Part shown: one piece after another, positions 32,283 through 40,333 of the stretch
Numbering within the stretch: position 1 is the first letter of the stretch
Layout of the letters: every line of letters starts with the position of its first letter
Source: Spirochaetales bacterium
GTDB lineage: Bacteria > Spirochaetota > Spirochaetia > UBA9216
Assembly: GCA_016839055.1 (NCBI GenBank)
Contig: JAEKNX010000005.1
Span: 186,001 to 250,000, forward strand
Length of the DNA stretch: 64,000 nt
Reading direction: 5' to 3'
Translations under genes and position numbers: made by a program
Notes under the pieces: generated by a model
What the model was told of the DNA's origin: nothing
The model's database searches: none
What the model saw: the letters and a program-made list of their open reading frames with translations, nothing else

Positions 32283-33941
32283 TTGAAATGGTATCATCGG
32301 TTCTATCTGAAAGTTTTTATTTCCATTTATGCTTCAATCCTCCTGACAATAATATGCTTTTCAGTTGTATCCTCCTTTCTGATGACTGAGATTTTAGAAG
32401 AAAATGCCTATGACGAATTACGAGTCGACAATATTACTCTGAAAAAACAACTTGATTTGAACCTGTTATTTGTTGAGACGGCCATAAATCAGCTTGCCGA
32501 ATCTGAGGATGTTTTAGCATTAAATATGAAAAGAGTTGATCTGCATTCTCAGCATTTGATTGAGAGTATGAAGATAGTGTCACAAATCTATATCATGGAT
32601 GTTCAGGGTATGCAGTTTTATAAATCATCATATATTGAAACCATGGGAGACCGTTCGGACAGGGATTATTTTAAGACGGCAATAACAGGAAAGTCCACGT
32701 TTTCTGATGTTATTATTTCAAGAAGCACAAATATTCCTATAACAGTCTATGCCAGTCCTATTTATCGGGATGGTAAAATAGACGGTGTTATCGGTGCAAG
32801 TATCGACCTATCTTATTTAAGCGAATTATCAGCAACACTTCGTTCAAGCAGTGACTCATATGGATTTGTTGTTGATCTGAAGGGCCGCATCATAGGCCAT
32901 CCTGATCCTGTAATTGTGGCTGAGATGACGGATATTAATTACATGTCCATGGTTTCTGATGTTCTCTCAGGTAAAACCGGTGTAGGAGAATACGTTTTAG
33001 ATGGAGTTGAAAAACTTGTAGCATATACACCATCAGAAAAATCCGGATGGGGAGTTCTGGTGCAGATTCCTAAGAAAGAAGCTTTTGAAATGATTGTTTT
33101 ATTAAATAAGCTGCTGTTTCTCACGGCATTTTTCATCTTGCTGGTTTCTTTCGTTGTTGTGGTAATTATTTCACGACGGCTGCAGATGCCTGTTGAAGAT
33201 ATTATTGATATGATTGAAAAAATTGAAAATAATCAGAAGCTGAATCAAATCCCTCTGTGGAAAGATAATGAATTTGGAAAAATCAAAAAAAAGCTGCTAT
33301 CTATGGATAGAACGATTCATGAGTATTATATCGAACTGGAAGATCGAGTTGAAACACGAACAGCTGAATTACAGCAGGCCTTATCAGAACTTGAAAGTAC
33401 TAAGACAGAGTTGGAGACGGCTAATGAGATGTTGAGCTCGATGTCCCGTACTGATGCCCTGACTAATCTGCCAAACCGGAGAGCTTTGGATGAGTATATA
33501 GAAAGAACGAGATCAATTGCCCTGCGTCTTAATTTACCGATTGCTATATTGATGGCAGATATAGACTATTTTAAAAAATTTAATGATAAATATGGACATC
33601 AAGAAGGTGATAAATGTCTTGTCAGGGTCAGCGAATGTCTGTTGAGTCAGATACCCCGCCAGGTTGATTTTCTTGCCCGTTACGGCGGAGAAGAGTTTAT
33701 AGTGATTCTCATGGATACTGACAGCGAGGGGGCTCATAAAGTGGCACAAAAGCTTTGTCATATGGTTGAAGCTTTAAGCATTCCCAACGAAGGATCTCCT
33801 GATAATAAATTTATAACCGTCAGCATTGGAGTCTCGTGGACCTCAAGTCTTGAAAATATAAAAATCGAGAAACTTATTTTTGAGGCTGACAGCAATCTCT
33901 ATAAGGCAAAAAATATGGGTCGCAATTGTGTCTATGGCTAA
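32283..33941 (+). CDS. Membrane diguanylate cyclase (dCache-GGDEF)
   Basis: A 552-residue c-di-GMP synthase. The first membrane helix is at 10-35, followed by a double-Cache periplasmic sensor (about 40-270, with the YFKTAITGKSTFSDV and YASPIYRDGKIDGVIGASID strands). A second membrane helix follows (about 275-300), then a coiled coil and the GGDEF domain. The active site is GGEEF at 468-472 and the inhibitory I-site RQVD is at 459-462, so product feedback is expected. The start is TTG with AAGGTG 8 bases upstream. It sits alone behind a structured 280-base leader. PilZ and other c-di-GMP-linked genes occur near the window end. Confidence 0.85.
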   Translation: MKWYHRFYLKVFISIYASILLTIICFSVVSSFLMTEILEENAYDELRVDNITLKKQLDLNLLFVETAINQLAESEDVLALNMKRVDLHSQHLIESMKIVSQIYIMDVQGMQFYKSSYIETMGDRSDRDYFKTAITGKSTFSDVIISRSTNIPITVYASPIYRDGKIDGVIGASIDLSYLSELSATLRSSSDSYGFVVDLKGRIIGHPDPVIVAEMTDINYMSMVSDVLSGKTGVGEYVLDGVEKLVAYTPSEKSGWGVLVQIPKKEAFEMIVLLNKLLFLTAFFILLVSFVVVVIISRRLQMPVEDIIDMIEKIENNQKLNQIPLWKDNEFGKIKKKLLSMDRTIHEYYIELEDRVETRTAELQQALSELESTKTELETANEMLSSMSRTDALTNLPNRRALDEYIERTRSIALRLNLPIAILMADIDYFKKFNDKYGHQEGDKCLVRVSECLLSQIPRQVDFLARYGGEEFIVILMDTDSEGAHKVAQKLCHMVEALSIPNEGSPDNKFITVSIGVSWTSSLENIKIEKLIFEADSNLYKAKNMGRNCVYG

Positions 33942-33948
33942 AACCGGC

Positions 33949-34353
33949 TTAGTCGCAGTTGCGGAAAACAATCCAGATAGATGCAAGGATTACCAGCTGC
34001 GGTGAAATAGAAGCCAGCCATTTGATGAATGTAGGTTCAAAAGGGTTGTTGAAAAAATAACTTAGAACAATGTTAAAGGCCCAGAAAATAAAAATTATCA
34101 AGAGCAGAATGCTTAACAGCCGGTTCGGAATGAGTTTAAATAGGCTTCCAGCAAGTAGAATCCCTGCCGCTATTTCGATAATAGCCATTATTATAGGGAT
34201 AACATCATTGCTGCCGCCGAAGGTTTTATTGATGCCTCTCAGAAGTTCGGCTCCTCCGGAATTATAACTGTTTATACCCTGAATCCCTATTACAATAAAC
34301 ATTAGAGATAGCGCTAATTGAAGAAAAAAGAATGAGTTGACTGTTTTTTTCAA
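33949..34353 (-). CDS. Small four-helix membrane protein
   Basis: A 134-residue protein with four hydrophobic segments (about 8-24, 50-70, 77-98, 112-130) and a basic C terminus. No family was recognised; a DoxX-like arrangement is only a guess. It starts at TTG with AAGGAG 7 bases upstream, and ends convergently 7 bases from the cyclase stop. Confidence 0.55.
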   Translation of the reverse strand: MKKTVNSFFFLQLALSLMFIVIGIQGINSYNSGGAELLRGINKTFGGSNDVIPIIMAIIEIAAGILLAGSLFKLIPNRLLSILLLIIFIFWAFNIVLSYFFNNPFEPTFIKWLASISPQLVILASIWIVFRNCD

Positions 34354-34814
34354 AATGTTCTCCTTAAAAAAAATAGTTATATATTGATTTTATCATCTTA
34401 TATCTATTTATTGTACGAAATATTTAGTGTAGTAGCAATCTTTGTTCGTAGGTTACAAGGTGAACAAAGGGGCAAAGCTATATGAATGATCAAAACAGGG
34501 AATCTCCTTTTAAATGCTTCTTGATTACATGGAGTTCAAATCCGCCAGCTATTAGAAGCTGAACAGGCAGTTGGCCGCTGCTACTAGCTGAAAAATCCGG
34601 TAATTCTTAGATTAAAGCAAACTAACTAGTAATGTTTATGATATTTTCATAGTAATGTTTATAATAGCAAGCTAGAACTGTTTATATGATCAAGCTAGTA
34701 CTGTTTATATGATCAAGCTAGTACTGTTTATCATTTAAACTAGTAATACACCGAATAGTATTACAGGAACATATACGGATAATGGCGGCAATACAATAGA
34801 CTATATCTCGCAGA
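34354..34814. other. AT-rich gap holding a tandem repeat
   Basis: A 460-base gap between the membrane protein start and the amidohydrolase stop. Apart from the 23-bp repeats at 34627-34740, I see a short GCTATTAGAAGC/GCTGCTACTAGC-like similarity near 34550-34590, but no gene and no clear promoter. Confidence 0.5.
34627..34740. repeat. Five tandem 23-bp repeats
   Basis: Units begin at 34627, 34650, 34673, 34696 and 34719; each starts TAG(T/A)A(A/C)TGTTTAT. Units 3-5 are most alike, and a sixth partial unit starts at 34741. The last full unit is 22 bp. The repeats are contiguous, without spacers. Function unknown; an iteron-like or multimeric protein-binding site is possible. Confidence 0.85.
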
Positions 34815-35861
34815 TCAGTATTTTGTTTTACATAGTAATATTCGTTCGGCATTTTTATATAGTATGCTGTCTCTGCAAGCAGAATCTCCTTCCGTCGCCG
34901 ATAAAACCCGGGATAGAGTAAGAGCCTGTGGTAGAGCCGGCCAGTCGGAACCGAACAGTAGTCTCTGTGAACCTACTTCATTTATCAAATATTTTATACT
35001 ACCGGAAGATTGTGAGGATAGCTCGGCATAACACATAGGGAAAACTTTTAAATATTCGGCAACCTCTTTATATTCCTGAATTCCGCTGTGACCGAAGATA
35101 AATGAGAAATCAGAGGGCATCTTTTTCAGAAGGTGGCCGAAAATTTCCACTCTCGTTGACTGAAGAATCTTCCACATTGTAGTTGAACAATTTTCTTTTT
35201 TTATATTGTTGACTGCGCCTGTATGAAATAATACGGGTAAGCCTTCTTCATGACATATTTTCATTAATTTTAACAAAGGCTGGAAATCATTTTTTAATTC
35301 CATATCCGTTACTTTTAATTTCAATCCTCTGAATCCGATATCTTTATAATATATTATCTTTTCTTTCATTTTTTTATCTAAGGGATGAACCGAACAGAAC
35401 GCTATAAAGTTATCAGGATATTCTTTTTCCAATTTAAAAGCTTCCATTGAACAGTCATGTCTTTTAGTACTGATAGGAAGAACAACGTTTTTTGCAATCA
35501 TGTTTTCCTTCTGGGATTTGAAGCAGTTTTCATAGGTGCCTCCATTACACATGTCCTTGAATATACTATATCCTGCCATTGAAAATTGAATCAGAGACTT
35601 AAGGCCTTTTTTCTGTTCTTCCGGATTCACCTTTTCCCAATACGGAATCGATAAATCTATTTTTTCTGGGCCCGGTAATGCTTTATATGTAATTTTATTT
35701 CCTTTTTTATTCGGATCAACTTTTTTCAGCGGAAGGACATTGGACATATGAGTATGAAAATCAATAACAGTCAGTTTCTCATCACAATCTATAACATATT
35801 CACCGTCGGTATTCAGTTTTAAATATTTTTCCTGTCTCACAACATCTTTTTTTGTCAGCAT
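34815..35861 (-). CDS. Amidohydrolase 2-family metal-dependent hydrolase
   Basis: A 348-residue TIM-barrel hydrolase of the amidohydrolase-related (PF04909) group. Metal-ligand segments are in order: DFHTHMSN near residue 34, a central lysine-bearing GFRGLKLKVTDME, LFHTGAVNN, FIFGHSGIQEY, and the terminal LLFGSDWPAL aspartate. These enzymes include decarboxylases and lactonases; the substrate is unknown. No signal peptide. It starts 12 bases after the TetR gene stop, so TetR probably controls it and its substrate may be the inducer. Confidence 0.75.
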   Translation of the reverse strand: MLTKKDVVRQEKYLKLNTDGEYVIDCDEKLTVIDFHTHMSNVLPLKKVDPNKKGNKITYKALPGPEKIDLSIPYWEKVNPEEQKKGLKSLIQFSMAGYSIFKDMCNGGTYENCFKSQKENMIAKNVVLPISTKRHDCSMEAFKLEKEYPDNFIAFCSVHPLDKKMKEKIIYYKDIGFRGLKLKVTDMELKNDFQPLLKLMKICHEEGLPVLFHTGAVNNIKKENCSTTMWKILQSTRVEIFGHLLKKMPSDFSFIFGHSGIQEYKEVAEYLKVFPMCYAELSSQSSGSIKYLINEVGSQRLLFGSDWPALPQALTLSRVLSATEGDSACRDSILYKNAERILLCKTKY

Positions 35862-35873
35862 AAAAAATCCTTT

Positions 35874-36476
35874 CTATAATCCTATTCCGTTTAATATCGT
35901 ATCCAACCCATGTGCTATAATTTCCTGATAATTTTCATTGCTTTCGAACTCGTAATTATCAAGATTTATAATGAAGGAAGTTAACAAATAGGCAACTACC
36001 TTCGTATTCAAATCTTTTCGTAGTTCTCCTTTATTTACATAGAGTTCTAAAGCATCCTCCAGCATTCGATAACTTTTTGGAATTTCATTTTGTAAGACAG
36101 CTTTTCTTACTTCCTGTGGACATTCATCGGTAAATCTTTTTTTCAAATTGATAAGCCGCAAATCGTTGTTTTCATATGCTAAAGTTGAATCTAAAAGATG
36201 AATAATATAATCCTTAAAACCCAATTCTTCTGAATAAATTACTGCTTCTTCAATTTTTTCTTTTTTTTCATTTCCTATCTGATTAAAGATGAACAAAAAT
36301 AAATCATTTTTATTTTCGAAATACTGATAGAAACTTCCTTTAGGAATTTCAGCTTTTTCGACAATCATATCAATTGTAACTTTTCTGTAATGTACTTTGG
36401 AAAACTCAGTTAATGCAGAATCAATAATTCTCTCCTGCTTTTCTTTAGGTAAGTTGAAAAAAGTATCACTTGGCAT
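35874..36476 (-). CDS. TetR-family transcriptional regulator
   Basis: A 200-residue regulator. The N-terminal helix-turn-helix is typical (RIIDSALTEFS, VTIDMIVEKAEIPKGSFYQYF), followed by an all-helical ligand-binding part of usual length. It lies between a membrane protein gene (10 bases before) and the amidohydrolase (12 bases after), all in one operon. Its likely operators are the overlapping palindromes at 36903-36934 in front of the operon. AGGAGAAAT precedes the ATG. Confidence 0.85.
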   Translation of the reverse strand: MPSDTFFNLPKEKQERIIDSALTEFSKVHYRKVTIDMIVEKAEIPKGSFYQYFENKNDLFLFIFNQIGNEKKEKIEEAVIYSEELGFKDYIIHLLDSTLAYENNDLRLINLKKRFTDECPQEVRKAVLQNEIPKSYRMLEDALELYVNKGELRKDLNTKVVAYLLTSFIINLDNYEFESNENYQEIIAHGLDTILNGIGL

Positions 36477-36486
36477 ATTATTTCTC

Positions 36487-36882
36487 CTAATATATATATA
36501 TTCCCATCAGAATAAGAGTCATGGAAAACAGAACGACTGACAGATTCAACTGAAAGAACTTTTTTTTACTATTCAGCATAGCTGAAGCAAAACTTCTGAA
36601 TTTTTTATAATTGAACAAAAGGGTAAATATTTTTACCGATGTTAGTGACATCAAAATAGCTATAATCCAGCTATGTCTGATATCTGTTTTTACAACCATG
36701 TACCAGGTGAACAGAATCAGAAGAATATCAGCCAAAGCCATTAAATATATCCACTTGGGTTTTTTCTCAGAATATGCACTATCAATTTCCCACTTATTCC
36801 ATTTTTCTCCCAGCACACCGATGATGATTCTGCTGATAATTCCTACCGCAGCCCAGAAATAACATAGATACTCAAAATACAT
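36487..36882 (-). CDS. Small membrane protein of the TetR operon
   Basis: A 131-residue protein with four hydrophobic helices and no recognised family. The start is the ATG at 36882, with AAGGAGTG 6 bases upstream; the open frame extends to 36963 but would run through the operator and promoter. It is first in the operon. Export or sensing of the TetR ligand is a possible role, by position only. Confidence 0.6.
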   Translation of the reverse strand: MYFEYLCYFWAAVGIISRIIIGVLGEKWNKWEIDSAYSEKKPKWIYLMALADILLILFTWYMVVKTDIRHSWIIAILMSLTSVKIFTLLFNYKKFRSFASAMLNSKKKFFQLNLSVVLFSMTLILMGIYIY

Positions 36883-36902
36883 AATTAACACTCCTTGTGT
36901 CA

Positions 36903-36963
36903 CATGACTAATAGTCATGTGACTGTTAGTCATGAATATGCAGTAAATACTTATTACTGTCAA
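36903..36963 (-). promoter_or_regulatory. Promoter and overlapping palindromic operators of the TetR operon
   Basis: A perfect 17-base palindrome CATGACTAATAGTCATG (36903-36919) overlaps a second, imperfect one CATGTGACTGTTAGTCATG (36916-36934). A -35 box TTGACA lies on the minus strand at 36958-36963, with a weak -10 near 36935-36940, so a bound TetR would cover the start of transcription. Confidence 0.6.
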
Positions 36964-37361
36964 GGTTTTATCAAAGGTATAGTGGGTATTATGCTATAAA
37001 AGAATTCACATGCGGGAATAGTTTGCATTAATGTAAATAGTGCAACTCTCCGGTCAATAATGAGCCCTGCTGTTAAAACACATTTAGAAGAAGTTTTGAG
37101 TTCATCATTCCTTAAGACATCCTGCTTATTGTGGTCCTCATTTTCTGGGGGGTGAACATATGTACTGGCTAGTCTTTTTGAACCTAGCCTTGTTAAACGG
37201 TTGGCTTCAGTAGTTCCTCAGTTGGTCATAACACTGGTTGGGGTGGGGCTGCCGTGAGTGTATCCGGTAGTTCTCATTTAATATGGTTATATTTCTTGGC
37301 CCGTCAGCTCTTGAAATTCCACAGTTGATGGTCGAGATTAAGTTTATAAGGAAAAATAATC
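36964..37361. other. Gap without recognisable gene
   Basis: About 400 bases between the TetR operon promoter and the MtrA-like gene. I see only short open frames with no start signals and no convincing terminator, RNA or repeat. Confidence 0.4.
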
Positions 37362-38042
37362 TCAATCATTTTCTTTCTGTTTTTTTTTGATTCTCCGAAT
37401 CAATTCTTGCATGTTAGAAACTGCTTTTTCCTCATTTTTGTCTTTTGGCAACTTCCATGCTTCCATCACTCGTTGTGTTATACACCCAATCAAAGGTGGT
37501 TTAGAATAGGCTCCGATATCATAAAGAGTATACCCTTCAAAATCTGTAGGGGTCTCCTGATAGCATGCGCGGACTACTCTTGAGATACTCTCAGGAGTTC
37601 CTTTAAATTGTAGGTTAATTAGTGATACTTGTTCTCTAAACCTTTCAATATAATCGATAGGAATATTGTAAAGAAGTGGATGTGGAGAATCTGTACCGAT
37701 TATTCGTTTATTCACATCCACACCATTTTCAAAGAGGGCTATTAAAGCCTCTCCGGTAAGATGACCCTCTGATTCCGGTCCTGTAAGGACGAGATAGCGG
37801 ATATTGGGGTTAGCAATAACATTACAGATTATTTTTTCAAAACCAATATTTTCAGTTTGAACAGTTCCTGAAAGTGCAGCTCCCGATTCAATTCCACTTC
37901 GTACAAGCGCTTCAATTTCCTGAGGTATTTGATCATCCGGGCGTGAGAGTATTACACAAACAGCTACAGGTGAAAAATCATTTCCACGTATAAATCTTCC
38001 TTCTTCTGGTGGGTATTCATAAGGTGGGGGGATTTTCTTCAT
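37362..38042 (-). CDS. MtrA-like corrinoid protein
   Basis: A 226-residue protein related to subunit A of the archaeal tetrahydromethanopterin S-methyltransferase, which carries a corrinoid cofactor. The core motif EGHLTGEALIALFENGVD and KRIIGTDSPHPLL follows the MtrA pattern. His94 in the GHLTG motif occupies the place of the MtrA cobalt-ligand histidine (His84 in the studied archaeal protein). The archaeal C-terminal membrane anchor is missing; instead there is a Lys-rich tail, so the protein is soluble. GGAG precedes the ATG. It follows acr3 by 48 bases in an arsenic operon with no other Mtr subunits, which suggests a methyl-transfer step on an arsenic compound or an arsenic-linked sensor; this role is inference. 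Confidence 0.75.
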   Translation of the reverse strand: MKKIPPPYEYPPEEGRFIRGNDFSPVAVCVILSRPDDQIPQEIEALVRSGIESGAALSGTVQTENIGFEKIICNVIANPNIRYLVLTGPESEGHLTGEALIALFENGVDVNKRIIGTDSPHPLLYNIPIDYIERFREQVSLINLQFKGTPESISRVVRACYQETPTDFEGYTLYDIGAYSKPPLIGCITQRVMEAWKLPKDKNEEKAVSNMQELIRRIKKKQKEND

Positions 38043-38090
38043 TCCATCTCCTTTTTTAGATCGAAATTCATTATTTGGTAATCGATTCCA

Positions 38091-39119
38091 TTACCGGTCT
38101 CTTGATGCTCGTGCAATTTTAACCAAACTCAGCATCACAGGAACTTCAACCAAGACACCGACGACAGTTGTAAGGGTCGCACCTGAGGACAAGCCAAAGA
38201 GACTGATAGAGACAGCTACGGCTAACTCGAAAAAATTAGAAGCCCCGATCATTCCAGATGGTGCAGCGACAGCGTATGGCACTTTCCAGAGTTTCGACCA
38301 TCCGAATCCCAGAAAGAATATAAAGTAGGTTTGTATAATAAGAGGTACAGCAATAAGCACTATTGCCAATGGCTTAGCCAGGATTGTTTCTCCCTGAAAA
38401 GAGAAAATGATCACGAGGGTCAAAAGAAGTCCTGCTTCTGTTATACCGTCAAATTTTTTACAGAATATATTTTCAAACCATTCTTTAGTATGATTCTTCA
38501 GCAGGATTGTTCTTGTTATAAATCCTGCGGCCAACGGTATAACTACAAACAGAATAACTGAAAAAAACAAAGTGTCCATTGGAATATGTACATCACTTAC
38601 ACCGAGCAGAAATGCTACAATCGGAGCAAATGCAAACAGGATTATTAAATCGTTGATAGCGACCTGGACTACGGTGTATCCGGGATCTCCATCAGAGAGA
38701 TAGCTCCATACAAAAACCATTGCAGTACAAGGCGCAGCGCCCAGAAGAACCGCACCGGCTAAATATTCTGTCGCTATCAAATCAGGAATTAAAGTTTTGA
38801 AGACAACTTTTAAAAAGAAGCTTGCAATTAAATACATGGTAAATGGCTTTATCAGCCAATTAACAACTAAAGTGATGATAAGCCCTTTAGGTTTTTTTCC
38901 GGCGTTCACAATACTTTTGAAATCAACTTTTAGCATCATTGGGTAAATCATCAACCAGATGAGAATTGCTACAGGTATTGATACTTTTGCATATTCAAAT
39001 TTCTCCAGGATCTTCGGAACTACCGGAAAAAACACTCCGATTACTACCCCAAGTGCTATACATACTGCTACCCAAATAGATAGATATCTTGCAAACCCCC
39101 CAATCTTCTTTTCGGCCAT
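38091..39119 (-). CDS. acr3: Arsenite efflux permease Acr3
   Basis: A 342-residue BASS-fold carrier with ten hydrophobic helices. The catalytic cysteine Cys131 lies in AAPCTAMVFVWSYLSDGDP, the Acr3 hallmark, and the N-terminal part IPVAILIWLMIYPMM is typical. It exports trivalent arsenite (some members also antimonite) using the proton gradient. GGAG lies before the ATG. It follows arsR across a 151-base gap containing a hairpin, and precedes the MtrA-like gene; control by ArsR is expected. Confidence 0.9.
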   Translation of the reverse strand: MAEKKIGGFARYLSIWVAVCIALGVVIGVFFPVVPKILEKFEYAKVSIPVAILIWLMIYPMMLKVDFKSIVNAGKKPKGLIITLVVNWLIKPFTMYLIASFFLKVVFKTLIPDLIATEYLAGAVLLGAAPCTAMVFVWSYLSDGDPGYTVVQVAINDLIILFAFAPIVAFLLGVSDVHIPMDTLFFSVILFVVIPLAAGFITRTILLKNHTKEWFENIFCKKFDGITEAGLLLTLVIIFSFQGETILAKPLAIVLIAVPLIIQTYFIFFLGFGWSKLWKVPYAVAAPSGMIGASNFFELAVAVSISLFGLSSGATLTTVVGVLVEVPVMLSLVKIARASRDR

Positions 39120-39174
39120 TATTATTCTCCTAAAAGAACGTATTGTTTATTCTCTTCTTTGCCCTTGTATTATG

Positions 39175-39201
39175 GAGTTCATCCATTGTATTGATGAACT
39201 C
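39175..39201 (-). other. Hairpin between arsR and acr3
   Basis: Perfect 9-bp stem GAGTTCATC/GATGAACTC (39175-39183 with 39193-39201) with a 9-base loop and no T run; an intercistronic mRNA structure is likely. Confidence 0.6.
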
Positions 39202-39270
39202 ATATTTTAGGATGTTGAAAAAGAAATCAGCTGCGTGTTCCCGGATTCGAATGTAAAACATCAAGAATAA

Positions 39271-39588
39271 TCATAAACCAAGCTGTTTTCTTCTATTGTT
39301 GAGTACAACTCCTTCCGCACAGGTAGACAATTCAAGAACACATGGCGCTGTCAACCGGTACTCCACACGTGTACCGGTTTTATTATCATCCACTAGTCCG
39401 GCATCTTTTAGTTGGGATAAATGTTTGGAAGCTGCCGATTTTGGAATCCCCGCTTCTTCTGCAAGCTCGCAAACGCACCATGGCTTTTCTTTAAGTTTCT
39501 CCAAAAAATATATTCGTATCGGGTGTGCTAGAGCTTTGAACATATGAGCTCTTCTCTCGGATCTGCGTTTCTCTTCTTCACTAATCAT
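39271..39588 (-). CDS. arsR: ArsR/SmtB-family arsenic-responsive repressor
   Basis: A 105-residue winged-helix repressor: RAHMFKALAHPIRIYFLEKL, then the recognition helix IPKSAASKHLSQLKDAGLV and the wing TGTRVEYRL. Cys38 and Cys40 (WCVCELA) form the CxC pair seen in arsenite-sensing ArsR proteins; Cys83 and Cys90 at the C terminus could complete a thiolate site. It is divergent from the redox/permease operon, and two matching inverted repeats lie in the shared promoter region. Confidence 0.9.
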   Translation of the reverse strand: MISEEEKRRSERRAHMFKALAHPIRIYFLEKLKEKPWCVCELAEEAGIPKSAASKHLSQLKDAGLVDDNKTGTRVEYRLTAPCVLELSTCAEGVVLNNRRKQLGL

Positions 39589-39597
39589 ATCTATAAG

Positions 39598-39664
39598 GTT
39601 TCAAATTCAAGAAACTTTGTCAATACCGCTTGACAATTATTTATTAGTTTCTTAATATTGAAAC
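39598..39664 (+). promoter_or_regulatory. Divergent arsenic promoter with two matching operators
   Basis: Operator-like repeats GTTTC-N8-GAAAC at 39598-39615 and at 39647-39664. A plus-strand promoter TTGACA (39630-39635), 17-base spacer, TAATAT (39653-39658) is overlapped by the second repeat. The first repeat lies just before the arsR start. Repression of both transcripts by ArsR is inferred. Confidence 0.65.
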
Positions 39665-39715
39665 AAAGAAACAATCGGAGATTTTAATAAATAATTTTTT
39701 ACTGAGGAGACTTAA

Positions 39716-39955
39716 ATGAAAATTCAAATTTTAGGCACAGGATGCCCTAAATGTAAAGCTCTTGAAGCTTCCGCGCTTGAGGCCGTAAAAAAATCAGGTT
39801 CAGATGCTCAAGTAATAAAGGTTACAGACCTGGATGAAATAATGAATATGGGTGTAATGATGACCCCGGCATTGGCTATAGACGGAGAGGTAAAATCAGC
39901 AGGCAAAGTGCTGACTCCAGATCAAGTTGCCGAATATATCAAGGCGGTTATGTAA
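39716..39955 (+). CDS. Small redox-active disulfide (thioredoxin-like) protein
   Basis: A 79-residue minimal thioredoxin fold of the 'redox-active disulfide protein 2' group (MTH895/TM0996-like). The active site CPKC is at residues 10-13 (GTGCPKCKALE) and the cis-Pro is in MMTPALAIDGE. AGGAG lies 8 bases before the ATG. It is first in the plus-strand operon under the ArsR-type operator. A role in thiol reduction for arsenic handling or for the neighbouring permease is inferred. Confidence 0.85.
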   Translation: MKIQILGTGCPKCKALEASALEAVKKSGSDAQVIKVTDLDEIMNMGVMMTPALAIDGEVKSAGKVLTPDQVAEYIKAVM

Positions 39956-39956
39956 T

Positions 39957-40328
39957 ATGTCTTGTTCTTGCTCTTGCGTAAATGATAAAAAAGTAAAGCT
40001 TCTTTACTCCTGTTCAGGCGCTAGTAATACAGGACACCTTGCAGACCAGGTTTATAGAAAGTTGATGAATACAGGAGTAGGTTCAGGCACCTGCCTGGCT
40101 GCTGTCGGAGCGGATTTATCCGGTTTCATTGTGTCGGCAAAAGACTCCGATGAGAACATCATCATTGACGGTTGTTCCGTCGGCTGTGGTAAAAAGATTT
40201 TTGAGAAAAACAGCTTACCCTATACTCATTTTATAACAACCGATTTTGATGTTCAGAAAGGGAAGACTGAGATTACACCCGAAGTTATTTCAAGAGTTAC
40301 CTTAGAAATTCAATCTCAAATAGGATAG
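39957..40328 (+). CDS. DGC-domain putative zinc-binding protein
   Basis: A 123-residue cysteine-rich protein of the DGC family (PF08859, COG4273). It has N-terminal MSCSCSC, then LYSCSGASNTGHLADQV, SGTCLAAVG, and the family motif IDGCSVGCGKKIFE. Ten cysteines could bind a soft metal or metalloid. The start is the ATG at 39957, one base after the previous stop; the upstream in-frame TTG lies inside the previous gene. These proteins commonly accompany thioredoxin-like proteins and SO_0444/ArsP-type permeases in anaerobes. The biochemical function is unproven. Confidence 0.75.
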   Translation: MSCSCSCVNDKKVKLLYSCSGASNTGHLADQVYRKLMNTGVGSGTCLAAVGADLSGFIVSAKDSDENIIIDGCSVGCGKKIFEKNSLPYTHFITTDFDVQKGKTEITPEVISRVTLEIQSQIG

Positions 40329-40333
40329 TAAAA

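Noticed and set aside
34627-34740. CRISPR array
   Set aside because: The repeats are directly contiguous with no unique spacers, and no cas gene is present in the window.
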